Source: Caldalkalibacillus mannanilyticus JCM 10596
GTDB lineage: Bacteria > Bacillota > Bacilli > Caldalkalibacillales > JCM-10596
NCBI RefSeq assembly: GCF_000615945.1
Contig: NZ_BAMO01000009.1
Location: 1-64,000, forward strand
Direction: 5' to 3'
Length of the DNA stretch: 64,000 nt
Shown here one piece after another: positions 33,961-45,131 of this stretch (the stretch's first letter is position 1; each line of letters starts with the position of its first letter). The notes beneath the pieces were generated by a model. The model worked only from the letters and a program-made list of their open reading frames with translations, had not been told where the DNA came from and did no database searches. The translations under genes and the position numbers were made by a program.

Positions 33961-36672
33961 GTGAATTGGTATAATCAAGATGAGAAAACGGTTGAAGAAA
34001 CGCTGCAAACCAAGATGGGGGAGGGACTAAGCTGGAAAGAGGCACAGAAGCGTTTGGATAAGGTGGGTCCGAATCAATTGCAGGACCAGTCAACGATCTC
34101 TGCTTTTGCCTTGCTACTGAATCAATTTAAGGATTTTATGGTTCTCGTTCTATTAATTGCGACTTTTATCTCAGGATTATTAGGCGAATATACCGATGCT
34201 ATTACGATTATTGCCATCGTTGTGTTAAATGCCATTCTTGGCTTTATTCAGGAATACCGTGCAGAGAAGTCCTTACATGCCTTGAAGGAGTTAACAGCGC
34301 CTACCGCCCATGTAATTAGAGAAGGTTTATTACAAGAGATTCCTGCCTCAGAATTAGTCCCTGGGGACATTATTTATTTTGAAGCGGGTGATCGGATTCC
34401 AGCAGATATGCGTTTATTTGAAGCCAAGGGGATCTATATTGAGGAATCCGCTTTAACAGGCGAATCAGTCCCTGTACATAAAGAGGTGCTACAAATCACC
34501 AATGAATCGGAAGTAAGCTTGGGTGATCAATGTAACATGGCTTTTATGGGTACCTTAGTTACGCGAGGTTCTGGACAAGGAATCGTTGTGGCAACAGGAA
34601 TGAGCACTCAAATGGGACAGATCGCTCAGTTGATTCAAACAACTGAATCGATCCAAACCCCCTTACAGCATCGCTTGGAACAGCTAGGAAAAGTCTTAAT
34701 CACGGTGGCTTTAGTGCTGACAGCTATTGTAGTACTAACGGGAATATGGCATGGACATGATGCGTACAAAATGTTCTTGGCAGGGGTGAGTTTAGCGGTA
34801 GCAGCTATACCAGAGGGTCTGCCAGCTATTGTCACCATTGCCTTAGCTCTTGGTGTACAACGCATGATTAAGCGCAAAGCGATTGTAAGGAAGCTTCCTT
34901 CGGTTGAAACACTGGGCTGTGCGTCAGTGATTTGTTCTGATAAGACAGGGACGCTGACCCAGAATAAAATGTGTGTGACCCATTTATGGACGAATGATGA
35001 ATATGTAGAAGTGACAGGAACAGGGTATGATCCAAAGGGTGAGTTTTTGGTGAATAATAACCTCCTCTCATTTCAAGCAAAACCATATGTTAAACAAATG
35101 CTGGAATACGGAGTTTTGTGTAACAATGCTTACCTCAACGAAGAAACACTAGAGGAGGGAGGATTGTTACAAAGAAAGTCGACCTATTGGGATATTACGG
35201 GAGATCCTACCGAAGGAGCGCTCATCGTACTGGGAGCGAAAGCGGGAGTTTGGAGAGAAAAAACAGATCATAAGTATCAGCGCTTGGAAGAGTATCCTTT
35301 TGATTCAGCTAGAAAAATGATGTCTGTCTTGGTTAGGAACACGTATGGTGAAAAAAGAGTCATCACCAAGGGAGCGCCTGATATACTTTTAGAACGTTGT
35401 ACCCATGTATTGTGGAATGGAAAGATCACTCTCATGACAGGGGATACGAAACGAAAAATCTTGGAAGCGAATGAACAATTAGCAGGAAGGGCGCTTCGTA
35501 ATTTAGCCATTGCCTATCGTGATGTAAAAGGCAATGAAGGCATTAGCAATGAGGCTCAGGCAGAAAGAGCTCATCTTCGTTGGTTTATTTGGTATGATCG
35601 ATCCACCACGTGCAGAAGTTAAGCAAGCCATTGCCGAATGTAAGAGAGCAGGGATAAAAACAGTGATGATCACAGGGGATCATCAAAAGACTGCCGAAGC
35701 GATTGCAGCGGACTTAGGGATACTGGGCAAAGAGGGATTATCTCTAAATGGCAGTCAGCTACAGCAGATGGATGATAAGGAATTTATGAATATTGTCGAT
35801 AAGGTATCTGTCTATGCGCGTGTTACTCCTGAACATAAGCTGCGTATTGTCAAGGCACTGCAAATGAAAGGTCATGTTGTGGCTATGACAGGGGATGGAG
35901 TTAATGATGCGCCGGCGATTAAAGCAGCGGATATAGGGATCGCTATGGGGATAACAGGGACAGATGTTGCCAAGGAAGCCTCCTCCCTCATTTTAAGTGA
36001 TGATAATTTTACAACGATCAAAGCAGCGATTGAAGAGGGACGGAACATCTATGAAAATATTAGAAAGTTTATTCGTTATATGCTCGCTTCCAATGTCGGA
36101 GAGATCTTGGTCATGTTCTTTGCCATGCTTATGGGAATGCCCCTGCCGCTCGTTCCCATTCAAATTCTGTGGGTGAACCTAGTTACAGACGGACTCCCTG
36201 CCATGGCATTAGGGTCGATAAATCGGAAGGGAATGTGATGAATCAACCACCGCGCGATCGAAAGGAAAGCATTTTTGCCAGAGGCTTGGCGTGGAAAATT
36301 CTATCAAGAGGTCTGCTGATTGGTTTAACTACGCTAGCTGCATTCTGGTTAACCCTTCAGAATGATCCAGAGAATCTGGTGAAAGCACAGACAGTGGCTT
36401 TTACTACTCTAGTTATGGCTCAATTAATCCATGTATTTGATTGCCGAAGCGAGAAGTCGATCTTTAGCAGAAATCCCTTTGAGAACGTTTGGCTACTGAT
36501 AGCAGTCGTCACCTCTACTCTGATGTTATTGGGAGTTATGTATATTGAAGCCCTACAACCGATTTTCAAGACAGTGGCTTTAAGTGCTAATGAATGGCTC
36601 TTTGTCTTATTCTTTGCTGCTTTACCATCTGTAGCTTTAGGCTTTACCCATTTCCTTCACAAGAAAAAATAA
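33961..36672 (+). CDS. Calcium-transporting P-type ATPase (two frame breaks)
   Basis: A P2A-type Ca2+ ATPase of about 903 residues, the equivalent of B. subtilis YloB. The GPNQL start region, the actuator motif [14 protein letters not shown], the transmembrane Ca-site [17 protein letters not shown], the phosphorylated Asp in [15 protein letters not shown] and the hinge [20 protein letters not shown] are all present. Two errors split it. Near 35565 one extra base must be removed (QAE continues as [18 protein letters not shown]), and near 36218 one G is missing (MALG continues as [20 protein letters not shown]). Together they leave the total length a multiple of three. GTG 33961 is the likely start, but the AAGGA ribosome binding site touches it, so the exact start is unsure. 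Confidence 0.9.
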
Positions 36673-36765
36673 TCTATTTTTTTCCAAGCGATTTTGATAT
36701 GATGATAGCAAAGCCATTTTTTTAAGTGATATTTAAGTGATATGGGATCAGGAGGGTTGGATCAG

Positions 36766-37953
36766 ATGGACGCAATTAGACAGTTAACCAATAATGATGT
36801 GGATGCGAGCTTAGCTTTATCGCAATTTGCTTTTCAGTTTGAACTAAGTGAAGAAGAAATAGAGGAGCGGAAGAAGAAAATAAAGCCGGAGAGATCATGG
36901 GGCTATTTTATCGATGATCAGATCGCTGCTAAGCTCTCTATTCTTCCTTTCCAAACATGGATTCATGGGAAAGTATATGACATGGGAGGAATTGCAGGTG
37001 TCGCCTCATGGCCTGAGCATCGCAGACAAGGAATGGTCGGCAAGCTGATTTCCCATAGTCTACAGCTAATGCGGGAGAATAAACAATGTGTATCGTTCTT
37101 AGCTCCCTTTTCTTTTCCTTTTTACCGCAAATATGGCTGGGAAATGCACGGAGAGTATAAGAAATATACGATCACCGTGCATCAGCTTCCTCAGTTAGGA
37201 AACAGTACGGGAGTAATGAAACGAGTTGCCAAGGAGATTTCGTTATTGCAACCGATTTATGAGGAGTTTGCCAGACAATTTAATGGAATGCTGATTCGCA
37301 ATGAGGAATGGTGGACAGATACCGTGTTTAGTCAGAACAAGGGAGATGTATCCGTTTACTATAATGAGCAAGGTGAAGCGAGAGGATACTTGTTCTATTC
37401 TGTCAAAAATAAAGAGATGGAAGTAGAAGAAATAGTCTATCTAGATCATGATGCCTACATAGGGTTGTGGAATTTTATTAAAAATCATGATTCGATGATT
37501 GAAAAGGTGAAAATGGAGGTTTCAATGAATGATCCCCTTCCATTTCTAATGTCTTCTCCGAGTATACAACAGGAAATCGTCCCTTACTTTATGGTGCGTA
37601 TTGTGGATGTACTACCGTTCATTGCTCAGTATCCTTTTCAGTCGTTAAGCCAGCCCATCGTGTTAGAGGTTAAGGACGAATATGCCCTGTGGAATAATGG
37701 TATTTTTCTTATCCAACCACAGCAGGATGGAACGCACCAGGTAATACAGCTAGAGAAGGAGAAGTATCAGCAGGAGGGGTGGCAGGAGCAGGTGGTTTCC
37801 TGTGATATTCAAACTCTTTCGACCATGCTGTTAGGGTATCAATCGCCCCATAAATTAGCGGAATTTGGACGGCTTAGAGGAAGCGAAACAGGAATTCAAA
37901 CCCTTGAGTCTATCATTCCAAGAAGAACAACATTCTTGCTTGACTTTTTCTAA
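36766..37953 (+). CDS. Eis-like GNAT acetyltransferase
   Basis: A 395-residue acetyltransferase with the Eis-type three-part build: an N-terminal GNAT domain (AIRQLTNNDVDASLALSQFA), the acetyl-CoA loop VASWPEHRRQGMVGKLISHS with R/Q-x-x-G-x-G/A form, a second GNAT-like region (YEEFARQFNGMLIRNEEWW) and a C-terminal sterol-carrier-like domain (PIVLEVKDEYALWNNGIFLI). The C-terminal residue here is Phe, as in Eis enzymes. Eis members acetylate amines, including aminoglycosides; the substrate here is unknown. AGGAGGG lies nine bases before ATG 36766. It separates the Ca-ATPase gene from yicC, an insertion compared with B. subtilis. Confidence 0.85.
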   Translation: MDAIRQLTNNDVDASLALSQFAFQFELSEEEIEERKKKIKPERSWGYFIDDQIAAKLSILPFQTWIHGKVYDMGGIAGVASWPEHRRQGMVGKLISHSLQLMRENKQCVSFLAPFSFPFYRKYGWEMHGEYKKYTITVHQLPQLGNSTGVMKRVAKEISLLQPIYEEFARQFNGMLIRNEEWWTDTVFSQNKGDVSVYYNEQGEARGYLFYSVKNKEMEVEEIVYLDHDAYIGLWNFIKNHDSMIEKVKMEVSMNDPLPFLMSSPSIQQEIVPYFMVRIVDVLPFIAQYPFQSLSQPIVLEVKDEYALWNNGIFLIQPQQDGTHQVIQLEKEKYQQEGWQEQVVSCDIQTLSTMLLGYQSPHKLAEFGRLRGSETGIQTLESIIPRRTTFLLDFF

Positions 37954-37963
37954 AATCGTTTAC

Positions 37964-37996
37964 CGACTCTTGGACATGTATCAAGAGTCGTTTTTG
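37964..37996 (+). terminator. Rho-independent terminator
   Basis: CGACTCTTG (37964-37972) pairs with CAAGAGTCG (37982-37990) followed by TTTTTG. It closes the Eis-like gene. Confidence 0.85.
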
Positions 37997-38088
37997 TGTT
38001 ACAATTGTATGAAAAACTTCTATTCACATGGCGCCCTCTTGTATCCGCCCCTAAAATTGATTAGAATAAATGAGTGGATGTGATCAGA

Positions 38089-38966
38089 ATGAAAAGCATG
38101 ACTGGATACGGGAGAAGTGAAAAACGGATAGAAAAGCATACGTTTACTGTAGAGATGAAGTCCGTGAACCATCGTTATTGTGATATAGCGATTAGGCTTC
38201 CTCGTTCATTGTTGATGATAGAGGATCAATTCAAAAAGAAGATCCAGGAAAAAATACATAGAGGAAAGCTAGATGTATATGTGACGCTCCATTCTTCAGA
38301 GGCGACGAACAAGAAAGTGACCATCGATTGGAGTCTAGCACAAGAGTATATGACCTCGTTGGAGCATGTAAAGGAACAATTTCACCTCCAAGGGAATCTT
38401 CAATTATCTGATCTACTAAGGATTGAGGGTCTATTTTCTATGGAGGAAATAGAAGAAGATGTAGGGCGATATCGGGATACCTTGATTCAGTGTGTTGAAG
38501 AAGCAACGGAGCAATTGGTTCAGATGAGAATGAGTGAAGGAGCCGCCTTGTGTCAGGATATCAAAACACGAATCAGAGGAATTCAACGAGTGATCAAAGA
38601 GCTTGAACAAGTAGCCGGTAAAGTAAAGGTTCACTATGCTGAGCGCTCGAAGAACGTATGAAGGAATTTCTACAGGGAAGAGTGGAAGTAGCGGAACAAA
38701 CCCTGTTGAACGAGGTAGCGCTATTTGCAGAGAAAGCAGATGTGTCTGAAGAGTTAACCCGCCTAGAGAGCCATTGTGTACAGGTTCTAGATACGTTAGA
38801 CTTGAATGAGCCGGTGGGGCGGAAGCTTGATTTTATTGTGCAGGAAATGAATAGAGAAGTGAATACGATTGGATCAAAAGCAAATGATATTCAAATCAGT
38901 CAATTTGTCGTTGAATGTAAGAGTATCCTAGAGAAAATTAGAGAACAGGTCCAAAATATTGAATAA
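38089..38966 (+). CDS. yicC: YicC family endoribonuclease (one-base frameshift)
   Basis: The YicC/YloC family of RNases, about 292 residues. The start MKSMTGYGRSEKRIEKHTFT and VEMKSVNHRYCDIAIRLPR are typical. The C-terminal signature EMNREVNTIGSKANDIQISQ is complete. The frame breaks near 38651: HYAER continues as LEERMKEFLQGRVEVAEQ after adding one C. Repaired length equals that of relatives. ATG 38089 is used; GTG 38080 (VIRMKSM) is possible. remA follows 21 bases later, the B. subtilis yloC-remA-gmk order. Confidence 0.9.
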
Positions 38967-38987
38967 GGGATGGAAGAGGAGGTCTTC

Positions 38988-39248
38988 ATGTCTATTAAAC
39001 TTATAAATATAGGGTTTGGAAACATTGTGTCAGCCAATCGAATCATCTCCATTGTCAGTCCTGAATCTGCACCTATCAAAAGAATTATCCAGGAAGCACG
39101 GGACCGCAATATGTTGATTGATGCGACGTACGGACGCCGTACCAGGGCTGTTATCATTACGGATAGTGACCATGTCATTTTATCTGCCGTTCAACCAGAA
39201 ACGGTCGCGCAAAGATTAAATTCAAAAGATGATTCATCTGATGAGTAA
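38988..39248 (+). CDS. remA: Extracellular matrix regulator RemA
   Basis: An 86-residue DUF370 protein, a DNA-binding activator of biofilm matrix and osmoprotection operons in B. subtilis. It reads [20 protein letters not shown] and [20 protein letters not shown], with the conserved Arg-rich patch RRTRA. GAGGAGGTC before ATG 38988 decides the start over ATG 38970. It sits between yicC and gmk, as in most Bacillales. Confidence 0.93.
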   Translation: MSIKLINIGFGNIVSANRIISIVSPESAPIKRIIQEARDRNMLIDATYGRRTRAVIITDSDHVILSAVQPETVAQRLNSKDDSSDE

Positions 39249-39267
39249 ACCCAAGTAGGAGGACACT

Positions 39268-39884
39268 ATGGAAAACGAAAAGGGGCTATTATTAGTTTTA
39301 TCTGGGCCATCAGGAGTAGGAAAAGGGACGGTCTGTTCTGCGCTCCGCAATAGAGAAAGCAATATCGTCTATTCTGTGTCTGCAACAACAAGGGCTCCTA
39401 GAGCTGGTGAAGTAGACGGAGTCAATTATTTTTTCAAATCAAGAGAAAAATTTCAACAGATGATTGCTCAGGACCAATTGTTAGAATGGGCTGAATATGT
39501 TAATAATTATTATGGAACTCCAAGAGAGTATGTGGAGAGTCAGATTGAACAAGGAAATGATGTCATCCTTGAAATTGAAGTTCAGGGAGCGATGCAAGTG
39601 AAGGAGAAGTTTCCTCATGGCGTATTTATTTTTTTAAGCCTCCAAGTATGGAAGAGCTAAAGAACCGAATTGTTGGCAGAGGAACTGAAACAGATGACTC
39701 CATTACAAATCGAATGACAGTGGCAACAGAAGAGATTGACATGATGGAGCATTATGACTATGTCGTGGTCAATGATGAAGTAGAGTTGGCTTGTGATCGG
39801 ATTCAAGCGATCGTTCTCGCTGAGCACTGTAAAAAAGAACGGAAAATCAAACAATATCGTAAATTACTGAAGGAGGTTAAATAA
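39268..39884 (+). CDS. gmk: Guanylate kinase (one-base frameshift)
   Basis: Guanylate kinase, GMP + ATP to GDP + ADP, about 205 residues when repaired. The P-loop is [20 protein letters not shown], with [20 protein letters not shown] for GMP binding. The frame breaks near 39641: VFIFL continues as [20 protein letters not shown] after one added A. The protein is essential, so a true break in a living cell is improbable. GTAGGAGGACACT precedes ATG 39268. Confidence 0.93.
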
Positions 39885-39886
39885 CC

Positions 39887-40096
39887 ATGTTATATCCATC
39901 CATTGATACCCTATTAAATCGCTTAGGTTCTAAATATACCCTTGTAGCGGTTGCTTCAAAGAGAGCGCGAGAGCTGCGTGACCATAATAATCAATACTTA
40001 CATAGAACTGTTTCTAAGAAATATGTAGGTGTGGCTTTAGAAGAGATAGTTGAAGATTATATTTCTTTTGAGAAAATAATCGTAGAAAAAGAGTAA
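39887..40096 (+). CDS. rpoZ: RNA polymerase omega subunit
   Basis: A 69-residue omega subunit that aids RNA polymerase assembly. MLYPSIDTLLNRLGSKYTLV and ASKRARELRD match the family start, and the gene follows gmk by 2 bases, the usual order. A terminator follows at 40113. Confidence 0.92.
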   Translation: MLYPSIDTLLNRLGSKYTLVAVASKRARELRDHNNQYLHRTVSKKYVGVALEEIVEDYISFEKIIVEKE

Positions 40097-40112
40097 CTAT
40101 ATGAGACGATTG

Positions 40113-40144
40113 TAACAACCTCTATTTTAGGTTGTTATTTTTTT
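40113..40144 (+). terminator. Rho-independent terminator between rpoZ and coaBC
   Basis: TAACAACCT (40113-40121) pairs with AGGTTGTTA (40129-40137), then a T-run. The coaBC ribosome binding site starts directly behind it, so partial read-through may occur. Confidence 0.8.
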
Positions 40145-40159
40145 AGGAGGGGATAAGCC

Positions 40160-41379
40160 ATGATTCTTAAGAATAAGACCATTCTTTTGGGTGTCAGTGG
40201 AGGAATAGCCGCCTACAAGGCTTGTACGATTTGTAGCCAGTTAACACAAGCAGGTGCGACGGTAAAAGTGATCTTAACGAAAGCAGCTACACAATTTGTT
40301 CAGCCACTCACCTTCCAAGCACTTTCTCGTCAACCGGTATACGTGGATACCTTTGATGAGAAGCATCCCGAGGTTGTTTCTCATATCGATTTAGCGGATC
40401 ATGCGGATTTGTTTCTGGTTGCTCCAGCAACAGCCAATGTCATTGGAAAGCTGGCAAATGGGATTGCGGATGATATGTTATCTACCACCTTATTGGCAAC
40501 CCGTGCGCGATTTGGATTGCTCCAGCGATGAACGGACATATGCTTCAGAATCCAGCCGTACAAGAAAATATCCATAGACTTAGGCGCCGAGGGATTCATT
40601 TTGTCCAGCCAGGTGAAGGGCAATTGGCATGCGGGTATGTGGGTCAAGGGCGTTTGGCAGAACCAGAGGAAATCATCCAGCATGTCCTCACTTTTTTTGG
40701 GGCTGAGCAAGAGGCTTTATCTATGGAAAGAGAATGGTGGCAAGGCAAGCGAGTTCTCATTACAGCTGGACCGACAAGGGAAGAAATTGATCCAGTACGC
40801 TATATTTCTAACTATTCTTCGGGTAAAATGGGCTATGCTCTTGCGGGACAAGCTCGTCAATTAGGAGCTGAGGTGACTCTTGTTTCAGGTCCGGTTGATT
40901 TAGAGCAACCTCACGGGGTGACGTTAATCTCCGTTCAATCGGCTGAAGAGATGTTTCGGGCTGTAGTGAATCAATTTGATGACATCGATGTTGTCATTAA
41001 AGCAGCGGCTGTAGCCGATTACAAACCGGCTGAGAAGGCGACTCAAAAAATGAAAAAGTCAGAAGAGCTTCTGACATTGACGCTTGAGAAAACAACAGAT
41101 ATTTTGCAGTATTTGGGTTCGGTCAAAAAAGACCAGATTCTAGTGGGCTTTGCTGCTGAAACAAATTTAGTCGAAGAGTACGCGATGCAAAAACTAGAGA
41201 GAAAAAATGCCGATTTTATTGTTGCTAATGATGTAACTCAAGAAGGAGCAGGATTCGGCACAGATACCAATATCGTCACCATCTATCATTCTTCGGGCAA
41301 GAAGGTGTCGCTCCCAATGCTACGAAAGGAAGAAGTGGCGCTTAAGATTCTAGAAACGGTGGCTAAAAACGATGCTTGA
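40160..41379 (+). CDS. coaBC: Bifunctional CoaBC (one-base frameshift)
   Basis: Phosphopantothenoylcysteine synthetase/decarboxylase, about 406 residues, two steps of coenzyme A synthesis. The N-terminal flavoprotein domain has LLGVSGGIAAYKACTICSQ and PATANVIGKLANGIADD. The frame breaks near 40510: TRA continues as PIWIAPAMNGHMLQNPAVQ after adding one C, which restores the diagnostic PAMN motif. The synthetase domain begins about residue 190 with VLITAGPTREEIDPVRYISN and has KAAAVADYKPAEKATQKMKK. It overlaps priA by 8 bases. AGGAGGGGATAAGCC precedes the start. Confidence 0.94.
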
Positions 41380-43677
41380 AAAACATCGATGTGCGGAAGT
41401 GATCGTAGAGGTACCAGCTAGAAACATTAACCGTCCTTTTGATTACTTGATTCCTAGCCATTTAAACCAGCACATTCAGGTAGGCTCTAGGGTGATTGTT
41501 CCCTTCGGACCTAGAAAAACGCAAGGATACGTACTCGGCATAAAAGAAGTGACAGAAGGACAAAAGCTGAAAAATATAGAACGAGTGCTTGATGAGATTC
41601 CTCCTCTAACACCGGAATTTATTGATTTAGCCAAGTGGATGAGTCAAGAGTACGTCTGTCTTTTGATCACCGCGTTACAAGCCATGCTTCCCGCTGTCCT
41701 AAAATCGAAAACAGAGAAGGTTGCTAAAACAAAAGGGGACTCTTCTGAAGTCGAATATATTGTTACAGATAGAATAACCAAGAAATGGGTGGCGATGCTG
41801 AACCCTTCCCTTTCATTAGAAGAACTGATTCACTTTCGTGATGAACAGCTTTCTCCAAAGGCGAAAAAACAGAAAGAGATTCTTCAATTTTTTATTGAGA
41901 ACTATCAAGCCCATTCGGTACAGGATGTGTTAGCCGCCTGTGAAACAACAAGGTCAACGATTCAAGCTCTTATAGACCGCGGCTGCTTATCCCTTGAACA
42001 AGTGGACACCTATCGCGATCCTTATCAGCATCGTGAATTTGAAGCCTCCGAACCCTTACCTCTTACTATGGAGCAGGAGCAGGCGTATACTCAGATTATT
42101 GAAGCGGTTGAAGCAGAAAAAAGTACAACGTTTTTGTTACATGGTGTAACTGGAAGCGGAAAAACAGAGGTTTATCTTCAGAGTATTTCTTATGTCCTAG
42201 AGCAAGGAAAGGAAGCGATTGTCCTAGTTCCAGAAATCTCTCTGACCCCTCAAATGGTAGAGCGCTTCAAGGGCAGGTTTGGCAATCAAGTTGCGTGATT
42301 CATAGTCGTCTTGCCTCAGGGGAGAGGTATGATGAGTGGAGAAAAATCCAAGAAGAAAAGGTCAAGGTCGTGATCGGAGCGAGGTCTGCCTTATTTGCTC
42401 CCTTCAAAAATGTAGGCTTGATTATCATTGATGAGGAGCATGAAACCTCCTATAAACAAGAGGAAAATCCGAAGTATCATGCGAGAGACATTGCCATTTA
42501 TAGAGGACAATATCATCATGCCCCTGTCGTTTTAGGTAGTGCAACGCCTGCTTTAGAAAGCTATGCTCGGGCGAAAAAAGGAGTCTACTCTCTTCTTACA
42601 TTAAAGGGGAGGGTACAGGATCGTTTGCTTCCTAAGGTTGAAATTGTAGATATGAGAGAAGAGCTACAAACAGGAAATCGCACGATGTTTAGCAAGGCTT
42701 TGTACGAAAAAATAATAGAACGTTTAGAACGGAAGGAGCAAATTGTCTTATTTCTTAATCGTAGGGGATACTCTACATTTGTCATGTGTCGAGATTGCGG
42801 TTATGTCCTGCAATGTCCACATTGTGATATTTCTTTGACGTATCATAAAATCCACCAGTATAACCGTTGTCATTATTGTGGACATACGGAACCTATTTTA
42901 GAACAATGCCCTGAGTGTCACAGTGAACATATTCGTTTTTTTGGAACAGGGACTCAAAAGGTAGAAGAAGAGCTATATAAGCATTTCCCTGGGATTCGAG
43001 TGATACGTATGGACGTGGATACAACTCAACAAAAGAATGCTCATGAAAAACTTCTGCAAGCCTTTAAAGCTCAAAAAGCGGATTGTCTTCTCGGGACACA
43101 GATGATTGCCAAAGGGTTAGATTTTGAAAGAGTCACGCTGGTAGGTGTCATAGCTGCCGACTCTCTCTTACATCTCCCTGATTTTAGAGCTTCAGAGAAG
43201 ACATTTCAGCTTTTAACTCAGGTAAGTGGAAGAGCAGGAAGGCATGAGCTTCCGGGAGAAGTGGTTATACAATCCTATACACCTGACCATTATAGTATTA
43301 TTGCTGCCTCTGAACATGATTACTTATCCTTTTATCAGCAGGAGATGCAGATTAGGCATACGCGTGGCTATCCTCCTTATTTCTATTTAACTCTTATCAC
43401 ATTTACACATGAAGATTTGGTTTATTTAGTGAAGGTCTGCGAGGAAGCAGTGCGTTGGTTAAAGTCACATATTCAAGGTTCATCCATGATTTTAGGACCC
43501 GTAGCCTCACCCATTCCAAGGATCAAAGATAGATATCGTTATCAATGCATGATAAAATATAGAGATGAGCCAAATCTTGGAGTGATTTTAACGCAATTTT
43601 TAGAACAAATAAGGGAACATATGGAGAAGAAAAAACTTCAGGTTCAAATAGATAAGAATCCACAAATGTTAATGTAG
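41372..43677 (+). CDS. priA: Primosomal helicase PriA (one-base frameshift)
   Basis: Replication-restart helicase, about 768 residues. The N-terminal DNA-binding region (VPARNINRPFDYLIPSHL) is followed by the Walker A TTFLLHGVTGSGKTEVYLQS and VPEISLTPQMVERFKGRFGN. The frame breaks at 42294: NQVA continues as VIHSRLASGERYDEWRKI after adding one G. The DEEH box (LIIIDEEHETSYKQEENPKY) and the paired zinc Cys set (CRDCGYVLQCPHC; CHYCGHTEP; CPECHSEHI) are intact. It overlaps coaBC and is followed by def 13 bases later, the B. subtilis order. Confidence 0.94.
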
Positions 43678-43690
43678 GAGTGAAGCAACT

Positions 43691-44161
43691 ATGGCGATTA
43701 GAGTAATCGTAAAACACCCAGATCCGATTCTGCGGGAGAAAGCTGTTGAAGTAAAAAACATCAATAAAAACATTATAAAACTATTAGATGATATGGTCGA
43801 TACGATGTATCATGCCGAAGGAGTAGGCTTGGCAGCTCCTCAAGTGGGCATTTCGAAACGAGTAGCTGTCATTGATTGTGGAGATGAGCATGGTGGATTG
43901 ATCGAATTGATCAATCCAGTTGTAATCTCTCAATCTGGCGAGCAGTTCGGTCCAGAGGGATGTCTCAGCTTCCCAGGTTTGATGGGGGATGTTCGCAGAG
44001 CAAAAAAATGTAAGGTTCGTGCCCTAAACCGAGAAGGGAAGGAATTTGAGGTCGAAGGAGAAGACTTATTAGCCAGAGCTCTGCTACATGAAATCGATCA
44101 TCTTAATGGGGTTCTCTTCACTGATTTTGTAGAGAGATATTATGACAATAAGAGAGGCTAG
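43691..44161 (+). CDS. def: Peptide deformylase
   Basis: A 156-residue peptide deformylase, removing formyl from N-terminal Met. Motif 1 GVGLAAPQVGI, motif 2 EGCLSFPG and motif 3 HEIDHLNGVLF supply Cys and two His for the metal; the Glu in HEIDH is catalytic. It lies in the priA-def-fmt order, with a GGAG ribosome binding site. Confidence 0.95.
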   Translation: MAIRVIVKHPDPILREKAVEVKNINKNIIKLLDDMVDTMYHAEGVGLAAPQVGISKRVAVIDCGDEHGGLIELINPVVISQSGEQFGPEGCLSFPGLMGDVRRAKKCKVRALNREGKEFEVEGEDLLARALLHEIDHLNGVLFTDFVERYYDNKRG

Positions 44162-44181
44162 AACGGAAAGGAGAATTCAAT

Positions 44182-45129
44182 TTGAAAATTGTATTTATGG
44201 GGACTCCTGATTTTGCCGTTCCGTCCTTACGAGCGTTAGTAAGCAATGGATATCAGGTTGTTGGGGTTGTCACTCAGCCCGATCGTCCAAAAGGGAGAAA
44301 GAAAGTGTTAACACCACCTCCTGTGAAGGAAGTGGCAGTGGAACTAGGTATTCCGGTAGAACAGCCAGAAAAAATTAAAAACTCAGCGGAAACCTTAGCT
44401 CGTTTAAAGGAATGGGCTCCAGATTTAATCGTGACGGCTGCCTTTGGTCAGTTATTGCCTAAAGAAGTTTTAGAACTGCCGCGAATGCGGTGTATTAATG
44501 TTCATGCCTCCTTACTTCCAAAATATCGAGGAGGAGCTCCAATACATCAGTCCATTATTGATGGATGCAGTGAAACGGGTGTGACCATTATGTATATGGA
44601 GGAAGCGTTAGATGCAGGGGATATGCTTTCCCAGGTGAAGGTAGCTATCGAAGAAACAGATGATGTAGCCAGCCTCTTTCATAAATTAAGCTTGGCTGGG
44701 GCAAAGCTATTAATCGAAACCCTTCCACCGCTGATTAAGGGGACAGTTCAACCCATTCCCCAAGATATAACACAGGTTTCCTATGCTACTAATATCAAAC
44801 GTGAGGATGAGGAAATTGTTTGGACGAAAGACGGGAATGCTATTTACAACCACATCCGTGGATTGCGCCCTTTTCCTGGTTCCTTCACGAAGATCAAGGG
44901 AGAGAATTGCAAGGTGTGGGAAGCACAAAAAACAACAGATCGCAATCTTTCTGGTGAACCTGGAACGATTTATCTGCTCAATCAGCATGGCATAGGTGTG
45001 ATCACAGGAGATCAATCGGGAATTGTCCTGACTCAGATCCAACCGGCAGGAAAGAAAAGAATGCTAGCGAGTGACTTTATTCGAGGGGCAGGGAGTCAGC
45101 TGTCTGTTGGAATGAAATTAGGTGAATAG
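44182..45129 (+). CDS. fmt: Methionyl-tRNA formyltransferase
   Basis: A 315-residue enzyme that formylates initiator Met-tRNA from 10-formyl-THF. It reads KIVFMGTPDFAVPSLRALVS, the GGAPIHQSIIDG and SLLPKYRGGAP loop with the catalytic Asn/His/Asp set (INVHASLLPKYRGG), and the C-terminal domain INHIRGLRPFPGSF-type region as YNHIRGLRPFPGSFTKIKGE. The start is TTG 44182 with AAAGGAG ten bases upstream; there is no nearer ATG with a good site. rsmB follows 2 bases later. Confidence 0.95.
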   Translation: MKIVFMGTPDFAVPSLRALVSNGYQVVGVVTQPDRPKGRKKVLTPPPVKEVAVELGIPVEQPEKIKNSAETLARLKEWAPDLIVTAAFGQLLPKEVLELPRMRCINVHASLLPKYRGGAPIHQSIIDGCSETGVTIMYMEEALDAGDMLSQVKVAIEETDDVASLFHKLSLAGAKLLIETLPPLIKGTVQPIPQDITQVSYATNIKREDEEIVWTKDGNAIYNHIRGLRPFPGSFTKIKGENCKVWEAQKTTDRNLSGEPGTIYLLNQHGIGVITGDQSGIVLTQIQPAGKKRMLASDFIRGAGSQLSVGMKLGE

Positions 45130-45131
45130 AA

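Noticed and set aside
38089-43677. Programmed frameshifting or split proteins in yicC, gmk, coaBC and priA
   Set aside because: No slippery heptamer with a following structure is shared among the sites, and the same one-base loss is seen in unrelated genes; sequence error explains all of them.
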